The notes below the pieces were generated by a model. That model saw only the letters and a list, made by a program, of their open reading frames with translations. It made no database searches and was not told where the DNA came from. Positions 43,597 to 52,582 of a DNA stretch of 64,000 bases are shown piece after piece (the first letter of the stretch is position 1; each line of letters begins with the position of its first letter). A program made the position numbers and the translations under genes. Source of the DNA: Paenibacillus gorillae (GTDB taxonomy: Bacteria; Bacillota; Bacilli; Paenibacillales; Paenibacillaceae); contig NZ_CBVJ010000014.1 in assembly GCF_000513275.1 (NCBI RefSeq), positions 1 to 64,000 on the forward strand. Direction: 5' to 3'.

Positions 43597-43691
43597 TAAT
43601 GCTTTTTATTAGGTATCATCAATATGTAAATATGCAGAGGTTAAAGGTATGCATTTTAGCTTTTCTACATACAAAAAGGAGCTGCTGAATT

Positions 43692-45122
43692 ATGAACCAT
43701 CCGGAATCTTACCGGGGCCGCAAGGTGGTCGTACTGGGCCTAGCCAGAAGCGGCGTTAGTGTTGCAAAGGTATTCCATGCCCTCGGAGCGGACGTTGTCG
43801 TCAACGATAAAAAAGAACGTGAATTATGTCCCGAAGCGGATGAACTGACTGCTTTGGGCATTTCTGTGCTATGCGGTTATCACCCGGACGATCTTGTCAC
43901 GGAGCAAACGGCGCTGCTAGTCAAAAATCCGGGCATCCCTTATTCGGCCGATCCGATTCGCCGGGCGGAGGAGCTTGGCGTAGAAGTCGTGACCGAGGTA
44001 GAGGTCGCCTATTGGCTGTCGCCTGCGCCGATTATCGGTATTACCGGCTCTAACGGCAAGACAACTACGACGACTTGGATCGGCGAGCTGCTTAAAGCTG
44101 CGGGTACAAATCCGATTATCGCCGGCAATATCGGTACACCGCTTTGTGAAGCGGCCCTCGTTGCAAGCGCCGAGGATTGGATCGTCGCTGAGCTTAGCAG
44201 CTTCCAATTGAAAGGGACGAGCGCTTTCCGTCCGAAAGTGGCGCTGCTGCTGAATATTGCGGAGACTCACCTGGATTATCATGGCGGCATGGAGGATTAC
44301 GTAGCATCGAAAGAAAAGCTATTTGCCAATCAGAGCAGCGATGACGTTGCTGTGCTGAACTGGGATGATCCTGTATGCCGGGGGATCGCTGCCCGCGTGA
44401 AGGGAAGCGTCCTGCCGTTCTCGTTATACGAGCGTCTGGAGCAAGGCGTTTGCGTAGAGCCGCCATTTGCGAAAAATGCAGACGCAGAGAGCGCTGCTGT
44501 CGCCAGAGAGATCGTATGGCGCCGGGAAGACGGCACAGAAACAGCTATTTTGCCCGTGGATGAGCTTGGCATACCGGGCCGTCACAATGCAGCTAACGCC
44601 TTAGCGGCCATTGCTGCATGTCTGAGCGCAGGCTCAGACCCGCAAGCGCTTGCTGCCGCCCTGCGCGGCTTCAGGGGCGTAGAGCACCGTCTGGAGTACG
44701 CAGCCGAGGTGAATGGCGTGAAATACTACAACGACTCGAAAGCGACTAATCCGATCGCCACTACGATGTCCGTTGGTTCGCTCAGCGCGCCAATTGTACT
44801 TATCGCGGGAGGACTCGACCGCGGCTCCGATTATATGGAGCTGCTGCCGTTGTTCCGCGACCGGCTGAAAGGCCTCGTCGTCCTTGGCGAGACGAGAGCG
44901 AAGCTTGCGGCTGTTGCGGAGCTTGCGGGTTTAGAGAGTGTCCGAATGGTCGAACCTGTAGAGGACGCCGAGTCCACACTGCGGGAAGCCGTACGGCAAG
45001 CAGCCCTGCTTGCTGAGTTAGGTGATATCGTACTGTTGTCGCCTGCATGCGCAAGCTGGGATATGTTTGAATCCTATGAGCAACGCGGGCGCATTTTTAA
45101 AGATTCGGCGCATACCTTGTAA
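43692..45122 (+). CDS. murD: UDP-MurNAc-L-alanine: D-glutamate ligase MurD
   Basis: 476 residues. N-terminal Rossmann-like domain VVVLGLARSGVSVAKVFHALG, ATP loop GITGSNGKTTTTTWIGEL, AELSSFQL and the C-terminal NDSKATNPIAT and LLSPACASWDMFESYEQRG. It adds D-Glu to UDP-MurNAc-Ala. AAAAAGGAG precedes the ATG. It is separated from mraY by 153 bp, more than between other genes of the cluster. Confidence 0.96.
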   Translation: MNHPESYRGRKVVVLGLARSGVSVAKVFHALGADVVVNDKKERELCPEADELTALGISVLCGYHPDDLVTEQTALLVKNPGIPYSADPIRRAEELGVEVVTEVEVAYWLSPAPIIGITGSNGKTTTTTWIGELLKAAGTNPIIAGNIGTPLCEAALVASAEDWIVAELSSFQLKGTSAFRPKVALLLNIAETHLDYHGGMEDYVASKEKLFANQSSDDVAVLNWDDPVCRGIAARVKGSVLPFSLYERLEQGVCVEPPFAKNADAESAAVAREIVWRREDGTETAILPVDELGIPGRHNAANALAAIAACLSAGSDPQALAAALRGFRGVEHRLEYAAEVNGVKYYNDSKATNPIATTMSVGSLSAPIVLIAGGLDRGSDYMELLPLFRDRLKGLVVLGETRAKLAAVAELAGLESVRMVEPVEDAESTLREAVRQAALLAELGDIVLLSPACASWDMFESYEQRGRIFKDSAHTL

Positions 45123-45145
45123 GTAGGGGGCTCGTCCCTACTTAC
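45119..45145 (+). other. Hairpin spanning the murD stop codon
   Basis: A 10-bp perfect stem (45119-45128 with 45136-45145) that includes the murD TAA; no T-run. Possibly an mRNA stability or coupling element before spoVE. Confidence 0.55.
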
Positions 45146-45168
45146 GCAAGCTAAGAGGTGTGTTGAAT

Positions 45169-46266
45169 ATGGCCAAAGGCAGGTCCGCCCCGGACGTCTG
45201 GATGATAATCTCGATTGCGCTCATTCTCTCCATTGGATTGGTGATTGTATACAGCGCGAGCGCCGTCCTCGCTTTCCATGAGTTCGGTGATAAGTTCTAC
45301 TATGTGAAGCGTCAATTTATCTTTGCTCTATTAGGCATAGGTGCTTTGATTTTTACGATGAACGCGAATTATCAAATTTGGAAAAAGTGGGGCAAACTCG
45401 CGCTGATCATCTGCTTCGTGCTGCTTGTCATCGTGCTCATACCCGGTATTGGCGTCGTACGCGGCGGAGCGCGAAGCTGGCTCGGCATTAGCTCCTTCGG
45501 TATTCAGCCTTCGGAATTTATGAAGCTCGCGATGGTGCTGTTTCTGGCCAAATGGCTGGCGGAGAAGCAGCAGACGATTACGCTGTTCACGAGAGGACTG
45601 CTTCCGCCGCTTGGTTTGATGGGACTAGCCTTCGGGTTAATTATGCTACAGCCGGATCTTGGCTCGGGCGCTGTCATGGTCGGCGCTTCACTGCTGCTTA
45701 TTTTTACAGCGGGGGCCCGAATTAGTCACCTGGGTTCACTAGCGCTAATTGGCGTTGTTGGGCTTGTGGGACTTATTATTGCTGAGCCGTATCGGCTGGA
45801 CCGGATTACCGGTTTTTTGGACCCATGGTCGGATCCGCTTGGGAAGGGCTATCAAATTATTCAATCCCTATATGCAATTGGACCAGGAGGACTGGTTGGA
45901 CTGGGGCTTGGCATGAGCCGGCAAAAGTTTAGTTATCTCCCAGAGCCGCAAACCGACTTTATTTTCTCCATCCTATCGGAGGAGCTTGGTTTTATCGGTG
46001 GTACGGCGTTAATTACGCTGTTCGCCATTCTCGTATGGCGGGGCATCCGGACAGCTATCGCTGCACCGGATACGTTCGGAAGCTTGCTGGCGGTCGGCAT
46101 TACTGGCATCGTCGGCGTGCAGGTACTGATCAATATCGGCGTTGTTATCGGCGCGATGCCTGTAACGGGCATTACGCTTCCGTTAGTGAGCTACGGCGGT
46201 TCATCGCTGACGCTGCTGCTGACGGCGTTAGGCATTTTACTCAATATTTCACGCTATTCCAGATGA
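45169..46266 (+). CDS. spoVE: SEDS lipid II polymerase SpoVE/FtsW
   Basis: 365 residues from the ATG at 45169 (AGAGGTG upstream). Ten membrane helices with SEDS signatures: ARSWLGISSFGIQPSEFMKL, LQPDLGSGAV, GKGYQIIQSLYAIGPGG, and the C-terminal MPVTGITLPLVSYGGSS. SEDS proteins polymerise glycan from lipid II with a class B PBP partner, here SpoVD for the cortex and/or PBP2B for the septum. Only one SEDS gene is in this cluster, so it could serve as FtsW or SpoVE. Confidence 0.9.
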   Translation: MAKGRSAPDVWMIISIALILSIGLVIVYSASAVLAFHEFGDKFYYVKRQFIFALLGIGALIFTMNANYQIWKKWGKLALIICFVLLVIVLIPGIGVVRGGARSWLGISSFGIQPSEFMKLAMVLFLAKWLAEKQQTITLFTRGLLPPLGLMGLAFGLIMLQPDLGSGAVMVGASLLLIFTAGARISHLGSLALIGVVGLVGLIIAEPYRLDRITGFLDPWSDPLGKGYQIIQSLYAIGPGGLVGLGLGMSRQKFSYLPEPQTDFIFSILSEELGFIGGTALITLFAILVWRGIRTAIAAPDTFGSLLAVGITGIVGVQVLINIGVVIGAMPVTGITLPLVSYGGSSLTLLLTALGILLNISRYSR

Positions 46267-46729
46267 AGCAATACGAAGCAATACACATCCATGGTCGACA
46301 TAAGCCTCAATGGCAGATAAAATGGTAGAGTCTTGTTCATGCTTTATTCGATACGGATTGCGCAGATTTGCCGCCCTCAGGCGGCAGCGCATTCGGCTTG
46401 GGCGTTCATGACGCCCATTTTGTGTTTGTAACCGCAGACATCCTTTACGCATAATCGCAGCTCCGTGCTGCTGAAACTTATAGAGCCAATAATGTTGATC
46501 ATGCTAGAATGAACGAAATGAAAAGGAATACCGCTTTCCGTGAGGGGAGCGAAGGGATGGGCTGCTGTCACACTCGGGCTGCGCTGGGCATAGGATACTC
46601 TATAAATCGTGACCATCACCCGTTCGGGACCGGTTACTGTATACGCAGCCCGTATTCGGCGGCTTTCTCACCGCAGAAGCGGCAGCGAAATCCATCCTTC
46701 ATCAAGGAAGCATAAGGAGGTACGACCCT
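46267..46729. other. 463-bp gap between spoVE and murB where murG is usually found
   Basis: No murG-like motif in any frame and no gene with a ribosome site. Two tight hairpins occur near 46368-46385 (TGCCGCC/GGCGGCA) and 46397-46413 (GGGCGT/ACGCCC), without T-runs. Nothing else can be assigned. Confidence 0.65.
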
Positions 46730-47635
46730 ATGAAAACATTTATAGCCGAGCTGGAAGAAGCCGGTCTGGGCCAACTGCTGTTCGACGAGCCGCTGGCCAA
46801 ACATACAACGTGGAAAATCGGCGGTCCCGCCGATGTGATGCTGATCCCGGCAGAAAAAGACGAACTCGTGTCGGCCATCCGATTGCTTCATAAGCATGGC
46901 ATCCCGTGGACCTCTCTGGGCCGCGGCTCCAATATGCTGGTGAGCGACAAAGGAATTCGCGGCGTTGTCATTAAACCCCGTGACGGACTCGATTATGTGC
47001 GCTTTGATGGAAATCTTGTTCATGCTGGAGCAGGTTACTCCTTCATCAAGCTTGCCGTTATGGCCAGCAAGGAAGGGCTTAGCGGACTGGAATTTGCAGG
47101 GGGCATTCCCGGCACGGTAGGCGGAGCCGTCTACATGAACGCAGGCGCGCACGGATCCGATGTATCACGTATTTTTAGATCAGCTGAAGTTGTGACGGAA
47201 ACAGGTGAAGTTATTCGTTACGAACGCGAGGAAATGCAGTTTGCCTATCGCCACTCTATTCTGCATGAGAAAAAAGGGCTGGTGCTCGAGGCGGCCTTTG
47301 AGCTTATCGAAGGAGACCGGCAGGCAATTTCTGCAGCGCTGGCAGAGCACAAGGAAAGACGGCTGCGCACACAGCCTCTGCAATTGCCTTGCTGCGGCAG
47401 CGTTTTCCGCAATCCGACTGGCGATCACGCCGCGAGATTGATTGAAGCGGCCGGATTGAAAGGTGCTCGTTTTGGAGGCGCGGAAGTTTCGGAGCTGCAT
47501 TCGAATTTCATCATCAATACCGGGCAAGCGACGGCTGAAGATGTTCTCACCCTCATGTCACATATCCAAGTAACGATTCAGGACCGGTACGGCGTTTCGT
47601 TAATACCGGAAGTATTGGTGGTGGGTGAGCGGTAA
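46730..47635 (+). CDS. murB: UDP-N-acetylenolpyruvoylglucosamine reductase MurB
   Basis: 301 residues with an excellent AAGGAGGT site. FAD-binding fold: KHTTWKIGGPADVML, SLGRGSNMLVSDKGIRG, GIPGTVGGAVYMNAGAHG. The catalytic Ser/Cys region is LPCCGSVFRNP and the C-terminal Glu is in VSLIPEVLVVG. It is the type IIb form without the extra loop of E. coli MurB. It reduces the enolpyruvyl group with NADPH to give UDP-MurNAc. MurA follows 15 nt later, so the two first committed steps are paired. Confidence 0.96.
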   Translation: MKTFIAELEEAGLGQLLFDEPLAKHTTWKIGGPADVMLIPAEKDELVSAIRLLHKHGIPWTSLGRGSNMLVSDKGIRGVVIKPRDGLDYVRFDGNLVHAGAGYSFIKLAVMASKEGLSGLEFAGGIPGTVGGAVYMNAGAHGSDVSRIFRSAEVVTETGEVIRYEREEMQFAYRHSILHEKKGLVLEAAFELIEGDRQAISAALAEHKERRLRTQPLQLPCCGSVFRNPTGDHAARLIEAAGLKGARFGGAEVSELHSNFIINTGQATAEDVLTLMSHIQVTIQDRYGVSLIPEVLVVGER

Positions 47636-47650
47636 TTCGGAGGTGATACA

Positions 47651-48928
47651 TTGGACAAATTGGTGATTGAAGGCGGGAAACCACTCTCAGGATCCATTGT
47701 TATCCAAGGAGCGAAAAATGCCGCTTTGCCGATATTGGCAGCCAGTCTGCTGGCGGATGGCACAACGACGATTGATCATGTGCCTAAGCTGCTGGATATC
47801 GAGGTCATGCTTAACATTTTACGCGAATTAGGATGCCGCGCCGAGCATAGTGGGGATACGGTCGTATTAGATACGGAAGCCGCTCATACCTCTCATGTGC
47901 CGGAGTCGTTAATGGGACAGATGCGATCTTCTATTTTTTTAATGGGTCCATTGCTTGCAAGATTCGGAGAAGTTCAGGTATATCAACCCGGCGGCTGCGC
48001 AATTGGCGAACGGAAAATCGATCTTCATTTGCAAGGGCTTGAAGCGCTTGGCGCAGAGATTGAGGAATTGGGCAATCGAATTATTTGCAGAGCGGATAAA
48101 CTGTACGGTGCTGACATTCATTTGAGCTTCCCAAGCGTAGGAGCGACGGAGAACATTATGATGGCTGCCGTGCTGGCTGAAGGAAGGACGACGATCAGCA
48201 ACGCTGCGAGAGAGCCGGAAATTCAAGATTTGCAGCGTTTTCTGAACACGATGGGCGCGAAAATTATCGGGGCCGGCACAGATACGATTACGATCGAAGG
48301 GGTACAGTCGCTTAAGCCATGCCGGTATAAGGTTATTCCCGATCGAATCGTCGCCGGTACGATCATGGTGGCCGCAGCGGCTACACGCGGTCAGGTAACG
48401 CTGCAAAACACGAATCCGGCGCATTTGACTTCCTTAATTCATGTGCTTCGGCGCGCAGGTGTTCAAATCGCCGTAGACGGTGATATAATTAAAGTCGGCA
48501 GTGCTTCAAGGCCGAAAGCGGTTGAACGGATCGTTACCTCTCCGTATCCTGCATTTCCGACAGATCTTCAGTCTCAAGTTATGGTGCTGTTGACTCTTGC
48601 TGACGGCGTCAGCATCCTGAAGGAGACGATCTTTGAGGGCAGGCTGAAGCATGTCGACGAGTTGAACCGTATGGGCGCTGATATTCGGGTGGATCTCAAT
48701 GCAGCGATTATTCGCGGTGTCCCCCGGTTGTATGGTGCCACCGTCGAAGCGACGGACTTGAGAGCAGGAGCTGCGCTTGTCATCGCAGGATTGGCTGCTA
48801 ACGGCAAGACGGTCGTGGAGCAAGTTCATCATATCGACCGCGGCTATGACCGTATCGAGTCTATGCTATCCCGGCTTGGAGCAAGAATTACCCGGAATTC
48901 CCCGGTACCTAACAATCTTACGAACTAG
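47651..48928 (+). CDS. murA: UDP-N-acetylglucosamine 1-carboxyvinyltransferase MurA
   Basis: 425 residues from a TTG with GGAGGTGATACA before it. EPSP-synthase-like fold; GAKNAALPILAASLL near the start. The PEP-binding loop with the reactive Cys is QPGGCAIGERKIDLH, so the enzyme should be fosfomycin-sensitive. DLRAGAALVIAGLAANG is the conserved C-terminal motif. It transfers enolpyruvate to UDP-GlcNAc. In Bacillus subtilis the main murA is elsewhere; here it lies in the dcw cluster. Confidence 0.96.
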   Translation: MDKLVIEGGKPLSGSIVIQGAKNAALPILAASLLADGTTTIDHVPKLLDIEVMLNILRELGCRAEHSGDTVVLDTEAAHTSHVPESLMGQMRSSIFLMGPLLARFGEVQVYQPGGCAIGERKIDLHLQGLEALGAEIEELGNRIICRADKLYGADIHLSFPSVGATENIMMAAVLAEGRTTISNAAREPEIQDLQRFLNTMGAKIIGAGTDTITIEGVQSLKPCRYKVIPDRIVAGTIMVAAAATRGQVTLQNTNPAHLTSLIHVLRRAGVQIAVDGDIIKVGSASRPKAVERIVTSPYPAFPTDLQSQVMVLLTLADGVSILKETIFEGRLKHVDELNRMGADIRVDLNAAIIRGVPRLYGATVEATDLRAGAALVIAGLAANGKTVVEQVHHIDRGYDRIESMLSRLGARITRNSPVPNNLTN

Positions 48929-49002
48929 TTTTCGAAACGATCATATACCGGATCCCGCCAAGTTGGGGGACCGGATGTTTTTATGGAAAGAAGGGACAAG
49001 CT

Positions 49003-49758
49003 GTGAGTGTTCAGATGCCTGTGCTGAAACAACCGGAACGCCCGAAAAAAGGCAGCCGAAAGCTGCTGTCTGTTCTTTTATTACTATTTGTGGTCATCTT
49101 GGCCGTCTTGTTCTTCAATTCTTCGATTAGCAAAATTTCTTCGATTGAAGTTGCCGGGGCCCAATATGCAACCGTTGCTGAAGTCGAGCAAGCGGCAGAC
49201 ATCGAAGTGGGCGAAGCGTTTTTCGGCGTTTCAAAGGAAAGAATTGAAAACCGGGTTCGCGCCTTGAAACCGATTGATGAGGTAGTCGTGGAGAAGCGTT
49301 TTCCAGGGGCTGTTAAAATTTCAGTTAAAGAGCATCCGGTTGTCGCGTTCGAGATTGGTACGGAAGGAAACATGACCGCGATTATGTCCAACGGCACGAG
49401 CGTAACAGCAATCAGCAATGATGTGCTGCTGGACAAGCCTGTCCTTTCCGGCTGGGCGAAGGACGATCCGCTTCGAATGGATTTGACGAAGCAGCTGGGT
49501 AAAATTTCGGCCAAGCAGCTTTCCGATTTATCGGAGATTATTCCATACCCGTCCAAGGCGTATCCCGACCGGATCAAAATTTATACGAGAACCAAATTTG
49601 AGGTTGTAACGTCGATCTCCGTACTGGAAAGCAAAATCGAGGCATTGAATGCCGTCATCGAGACGCAGGAGCCAGGCAAGATTACGATGCTTTTAGCGGA
49701 CACGTATGTTCCGTTTGATGGAAGCTCTGAGGAAAATATGGAAACGAATCAAAAATAG
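49003..49758 (+). CDS. divIB: Division protein DivIB/FtsQ
   Basis: 251 residues from a GTG. A short basic cytoplasmic tail (PKKGSRK), one membrane helix (~23-42, LLSVLLLLFVVILAVLFF), then a POTRA domain (~50-120: ISSIEVAGAQYATVAEVEQ ... VVVEKRFPGAVKISVKEHPVVAFE) and the FtsQ/DivIB beta domain. It joins FtsL and DivIC in the divisome. It follows murA after 74 nt. The gap of 241 bp after it carries the ftsA promoter. Confidence 0.93.
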   Translation: MSVQMPVLKQPERPKKGSRKLLSVLLLLFVVILAVLFFNSSISKISSIEVAGAQYATVAEVEQAADIEVGEAFFGVSKERIENRVRALKPIDEVVVEKRFPGAVKISVKEHPVVAFEIGTEGNMTAIMSNGTSVTAISNDVLLDKPVLSGWAKDDPLRMDLTKQLGKISAKQLSDLSEIIPYPSKAYPDRIKIYTRTKFEVVTSISVLESKIEALNAVIETQEPGKITMLLADTYVPFDGSSEENMETNQK

Positions 49759-49899
49759 ACTACTCAATAGCTTCAAAGAATGGTAGAATTTTAATTGTCA
49801 ATCATTTTAATGACAGACTTGACACCAATGGGATCGAGAGGCGCTATGAATGCGCTTTTCGGGCATTAAAATAAGAGTTATGAAAATTTTGTTGAAAAA

Positions 49900-49926
49900 A
49901 GAGGGAAAATATCAACTACGTTGAAT
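49900..49926 (+). promoter_or_regulatory. SigH-type promoter of ftsA-ftsZ
   Basis: AGAGGGAAA (49900-49908) matches the SigH -35 consensus RNAGGAWWW with one mismatch; after 11 nt GTTGAAT (49920-49926) is a full match to RNNGAAT. In Bacillus subtilis a SigH promoter (P2) boosts ftsAZ early in sporulation, so the site fits its place ~75 nt before the ftsA start. Confidence 0.75.
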
Positions 49927-49999
49927 ATGTAGAAAGACGTTTAGGCCAGGCCATCTATTTGAGGCTAAATTTTATTTTTTGAAACGGAGGTGCCGCGGG

Positions 50000-51241
50000 T
50001 TGAGCAGCAACGACATCATCGTCAGTTTGGACATCGGTACATCCAAAGTTCGTGCTATTATTGGCGAGATTAACAATGGAGCCATTAATATTATTGGAGT
50101 TGGATCTGCCGACTCGGAGGGTATTCGCAAAGGAGCAATTGTAGATATTGACCAAACCGTTCAATCGATACGCAATGCGGTAGAGCATGCGGAGCGAATG
50201 GTAGGCATTCAAATATCAGACGTTTATGTCGGCATTCAAGGCAATCATATTGGCTTGCAGACAAATCGTGGCGTCGTTGCCGTATCCAATGAGGATCGTG
50301 AAATAGGCGAAGAAGATATCGAACGCGTCGTTCAGGCAGCTAAAGTGGTCGCGCTGCCACCTGAGCGAGAGATTATTAATTTGGTTCCGAAGCAATTTTT
50401 GGTCGACGGACTTGAAGGCATTTCTGATCCGCGCGGCATGATCGGCGTACGCCTGGAAGTGGAAGCGACCGTTGTAACCGGTGCAAAAACGGCCATACAT
50501 AATTTAATGAGATGCGTGGAAAAGGCCGGTCTGCGGATTAAAAGTGTCATTCTTATGTCGCTTGCATCGGGCGTCATGTCGCTGACGAAGGACGAGAAGA
50601 CGATCGGTACGGTATTGACAGATATCGGTGCAGGATCGACGACGATTACGATCTATGAGCAGGGCGGACTTGCGGCTACTGCTACGTTGCCGATTGGCGG
50701 CGAATATGTGACGAACGACATTGCTTACGGTTTGCGGACGCAAACGGATCAAGCGGAGAAGATCAAACTGAAGTACGGCTGTGCATTTGTGAGCGATTCA
50801 GCTGAGGATGTGAAGTTCAAAGTGACTCGCATGGGCAGCAACCTGGAGAAGGAATTTTCCCAGGTCGATTTGGCGAGCATTATTGAACCGCGCATGCAGG
50901 AAATTTTCCAGCTGGTACGGCAGGAAGTTATCCGTCTCGGCTATGGCGATAAAGTGAACGGCTATGTTCTGACAGGCGGCTCGGTATCAATGCCAGGCAC
51001 GCTTGCGCTGGCACAGGCCGAATTGGAATCTACCGTTCGCATCGCGTTGCCGGATTATATCGGCGTTCGCGACCCGGCTTTCAGCAGCGGGGTAGGTATG
51101 ATTCAATACGTCTCGAAATATATGGGAGCACGTGGATCAAGTACAGTGAAGAAAACGACTAAAAGCAAGACGGGTTCCACCGCTTCATCCAAACCCGGTA
51201 TGTTCGAACGGATAAAAAGCATGTTTAACGAATTTATTTGA
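50000..51241 (+). CDS. ftsA: Cell division protein FtsA
   Basis: 413 residues from the TTG at 50000, with ACGGAGGTG upstream. Actin-like ATPase: phosphate-1 loop VSLDIGTSKVRAIIGEI, the 1C subdomain (VGIQGNHIGLQTNRGVVAV), phosphate-2 TDIGAGSTTITIYEQG and adenosine loop VLTGGSVSMPG. The C terminus has a basic linker (KKTTKSKTG) and an amphipathic membrane-binding helix (GMFERIKSMFNEFI). It tethers FtsZ to the membrane. Ten nt separate it from ftsZ. Confidence 0.96.
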   Translation: MSSNDIIVSLDIGTSKVRAIIGEINNGAINIIGVGSADSEGIRKGAIVDIDQTVQSIRNAVEHAERMVGIQISDVYVGIQGNHIGLQTNRGVVAVSNEDREIGEEDIERVVQAAKVVALPPEREIINLVPKQFLVDGLEGISDPRGMIGVRLEVEATVVTGAKTAIHNLMRCVEKAGLRIKSVILMSLASGVMSLTKDEKTIGTVLTDIGAGSTTITIYEQGGLAATATLPIGGEYVTNDIAYGLRTQTDQAEKIKLKYGCAFVSDSAEDVKFKVTRMGSNLEKEFSQVDLASIIEPRMQEIFQLVRQEVIRLGYGDKVNGYVLTGGSVSMPGTLALAQAELESTVRIALPDYIGVRDPAFSSGVGMIQYVSKYMGARGSSTVKKTTKSKTGSTASSKPGMFERIKSMFNEFI

Positions 51242-51256
51242 TCGGGGGAAATGATG

Positions 51257-52387
51257 ATGTTGGAGTTCGATTTGGATTTGGAGCAGCTTGCTCAGATCAA
51301 AGTAATAGGTGTTGGCGGCGGCGGAAGCAATGCCGTTAATCGAATGATTGAGAACGGCGTCAAAGGCGTCGAATTTATAACGGTTAATACAGATGCTCAA
51401 GCGCTGAATCTGGCAAAATCGGAGCATAAGCTGCAAATCGGCGATAAGCTGACTCGCGGCTTGGGCGCTGGTGCAAATCCGGAGGTTGGCAAGAAAGCGG
51501 CTGAAGAATCCCGTGAGCTTGTCATCAGCCAGCTGAAGGGCTCGGATATGGTGTTCGTAACCGCTGGTATGGGCGGCGGCACCGGTACGGGCGCTGCGCC
51601 TGTTATCGCTGAAATCGCCCGCGAATGCGGTGCTTTGACCGTAGGTGTCGTGACTCGTCCGTTCACCTTCGAAGGCCGCAAGCGTTCCGCTCAAGCGGAG
51701 CTTGGCATTGAAGCGTTGAAGGAAAAAGTCGACACACTGATCGTTATTCCGAATGATCGCTTGCTTGAAATCGTCGATAAGAAAACCCCAATGCTGGAAG
51801 CATTCCGTGAAGCGGACAACGTGCTTCGCCAAGCTGTACAGGGTATTTCTGACTTGATTCAAGTTCCTGGTCTGATCAACCTCGACTTTGCCGACGTGAA
51901 GACAATCATGACGGAGCGCGGCTCCGCCTTGATGGGCATCGGTATCGCGACTGGTGAGAACCGCGCAGCGGAAGCAGCGAAAAAAGCGATCATGAGCCCG
52001 CTCCTGGAAACGTCCATCGATGGTGCACGCGGCGTCATTATGAATATTACAGGCGGCAGCAACCTGTCCCTGTATGAAGTCAATGAAGCGGCTGAAATCG
52101 TCATTTCGGCTTCCGATCCGGAAGTGAATATGATCTTCGGTGCTATTATCGACGAAGAATTGAAGGATGAGATCAAAGTAACGGTTATCGCAACCGGCTT
52201 TGAGCACAAGCCATCTGCGGCAGTCCGTCGTGCGGCTTCTCCGCAAGCGGAGCCAGAATCGCGTCAAGCAGGTGCACAGCCTTCGACTTCTTCTGCGAAC
52301 AACGTAAAGCCATTTGGCTCGAATACTTCGAGCGATCAGCTTGAAATTCCAGCCTTCTTGCGCAATCGCCCTCGCAACGACCGCTAG
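51257..52387 (+). CDS. ftsZ: Cell division GTPase FtsZ
   Basis: 376 residues from the third of three consecutive in-frame ATGs (51251, 51254, 51257); 51257 gives the family-typical MLEFD start and 8-nt spacing from GGGGG. Tubulin-like motifs: [14 protein letters not shown], the G box [19 protein letters not shown]-like [11 protein letters not shown] (T7 loop). A Ser/Gln/Pro-rich linker (~320-360) leads to the conserved C-terminal peptide [10 protein letters not shown] plus basic tail, the docking site for FtsA/SepF. It forms the division ring. Confidence 0.98.
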   Translation: MLEFDLDLEQLAQIKVIGVGGGGSNAVNRMIENGVKGVEFITVNTDAQALNLAKSEHKLQIGDKLTRGLGAGANPEVGKKAAEESRELVISQLKGSDMVFVTAGMGGGTGTGAAPVIAEIARECGALTVGVVTRPFTFEGRKRSAQAELGIEALKEKVDTLIVIPNDRLLEIVDKKTPMLEAFREADNVLRQAVQGISDLIQVPGLINLDFADVKTIMTERGSALMGIGIATGENRAAEAAKKAIMSPLLETSIDGARGVIMNITGGSNLSLYEVNEAAEIVISASDPEVNMIFGAIIDEELKDEIKVTVIATGFEHKPSAAVRRAASPQAEPESRQAGAQPSTSSANNVKPFGSNTSSDQLEIPAFLRNRPRNDR

Positions 52388-52432
52388 GCAGAATTGAATT
52401 GTCTCATCCTGAGATGATTTCTACACTAAGAA

Positions 52433-52582
52433 TTAGACGTCTTGCCATCCATTTGTTGAATGGATGGGAGACGTCTTTTTTTGTTTTGCATCGTTAGCTA
52501 GCGAGGGACGCAACGTCGCCATCGCATTAAACCTTGGATGAACATAAATTTCGCTAACAACTGCCGAATTTTCCTTATTCAT
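52433..52582 (-). CDS. Possible 49-residue protein antisense to the ftsZ terminator
   Basis: From the ATG at 52582 (minus strand) with GGAGGTG 8 nt upstream, a strong site. The product starts MNKENSAVVSEIYVHPRF and its last ~15 codons are written through the terminator hairpin arms. No family recognised, no signal peptide. The ribosome site is the main support; the coding reading of a terminator argues against it. Confidence 0.3.
   Translation of the reverse strand: MNKENSAVVSEIYVHPRFNAMATLRPSLANDAKQKKTSPIHSTNGWQDV
52435..52486. terminator. Strong terminator after ftsZ
   Basis: A long stem: AGACGTCT with AGACGTCT, then CCATCCATT with AATGGATGG, small internal loop, followed by seven T on the plus strand. 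It separates ftsAZ from the spoIIG operon. Confidence 0.92.

Noticed and set aside
43640-43690. SigE promoter before murD (CATACAAA as -10)
   Set aside because: The -10 is fair but no acceptable -35 exists at 13-15 nt spacing.
46377-46619. 81-codon minus-strand frame in the spoVE-murB gap, and a murG remnant on the plus strand
   Set aside because: No ribosome site or family match; no GGGTAGH-type MurG motif in any plus frame.
51185-52267. 360-codon minus-strand open frame opposite ftsZ
   Set aside because: Shadow of strong codon bias in ftsZ; no ribosome site and His/Arg-rich nonsense composition.
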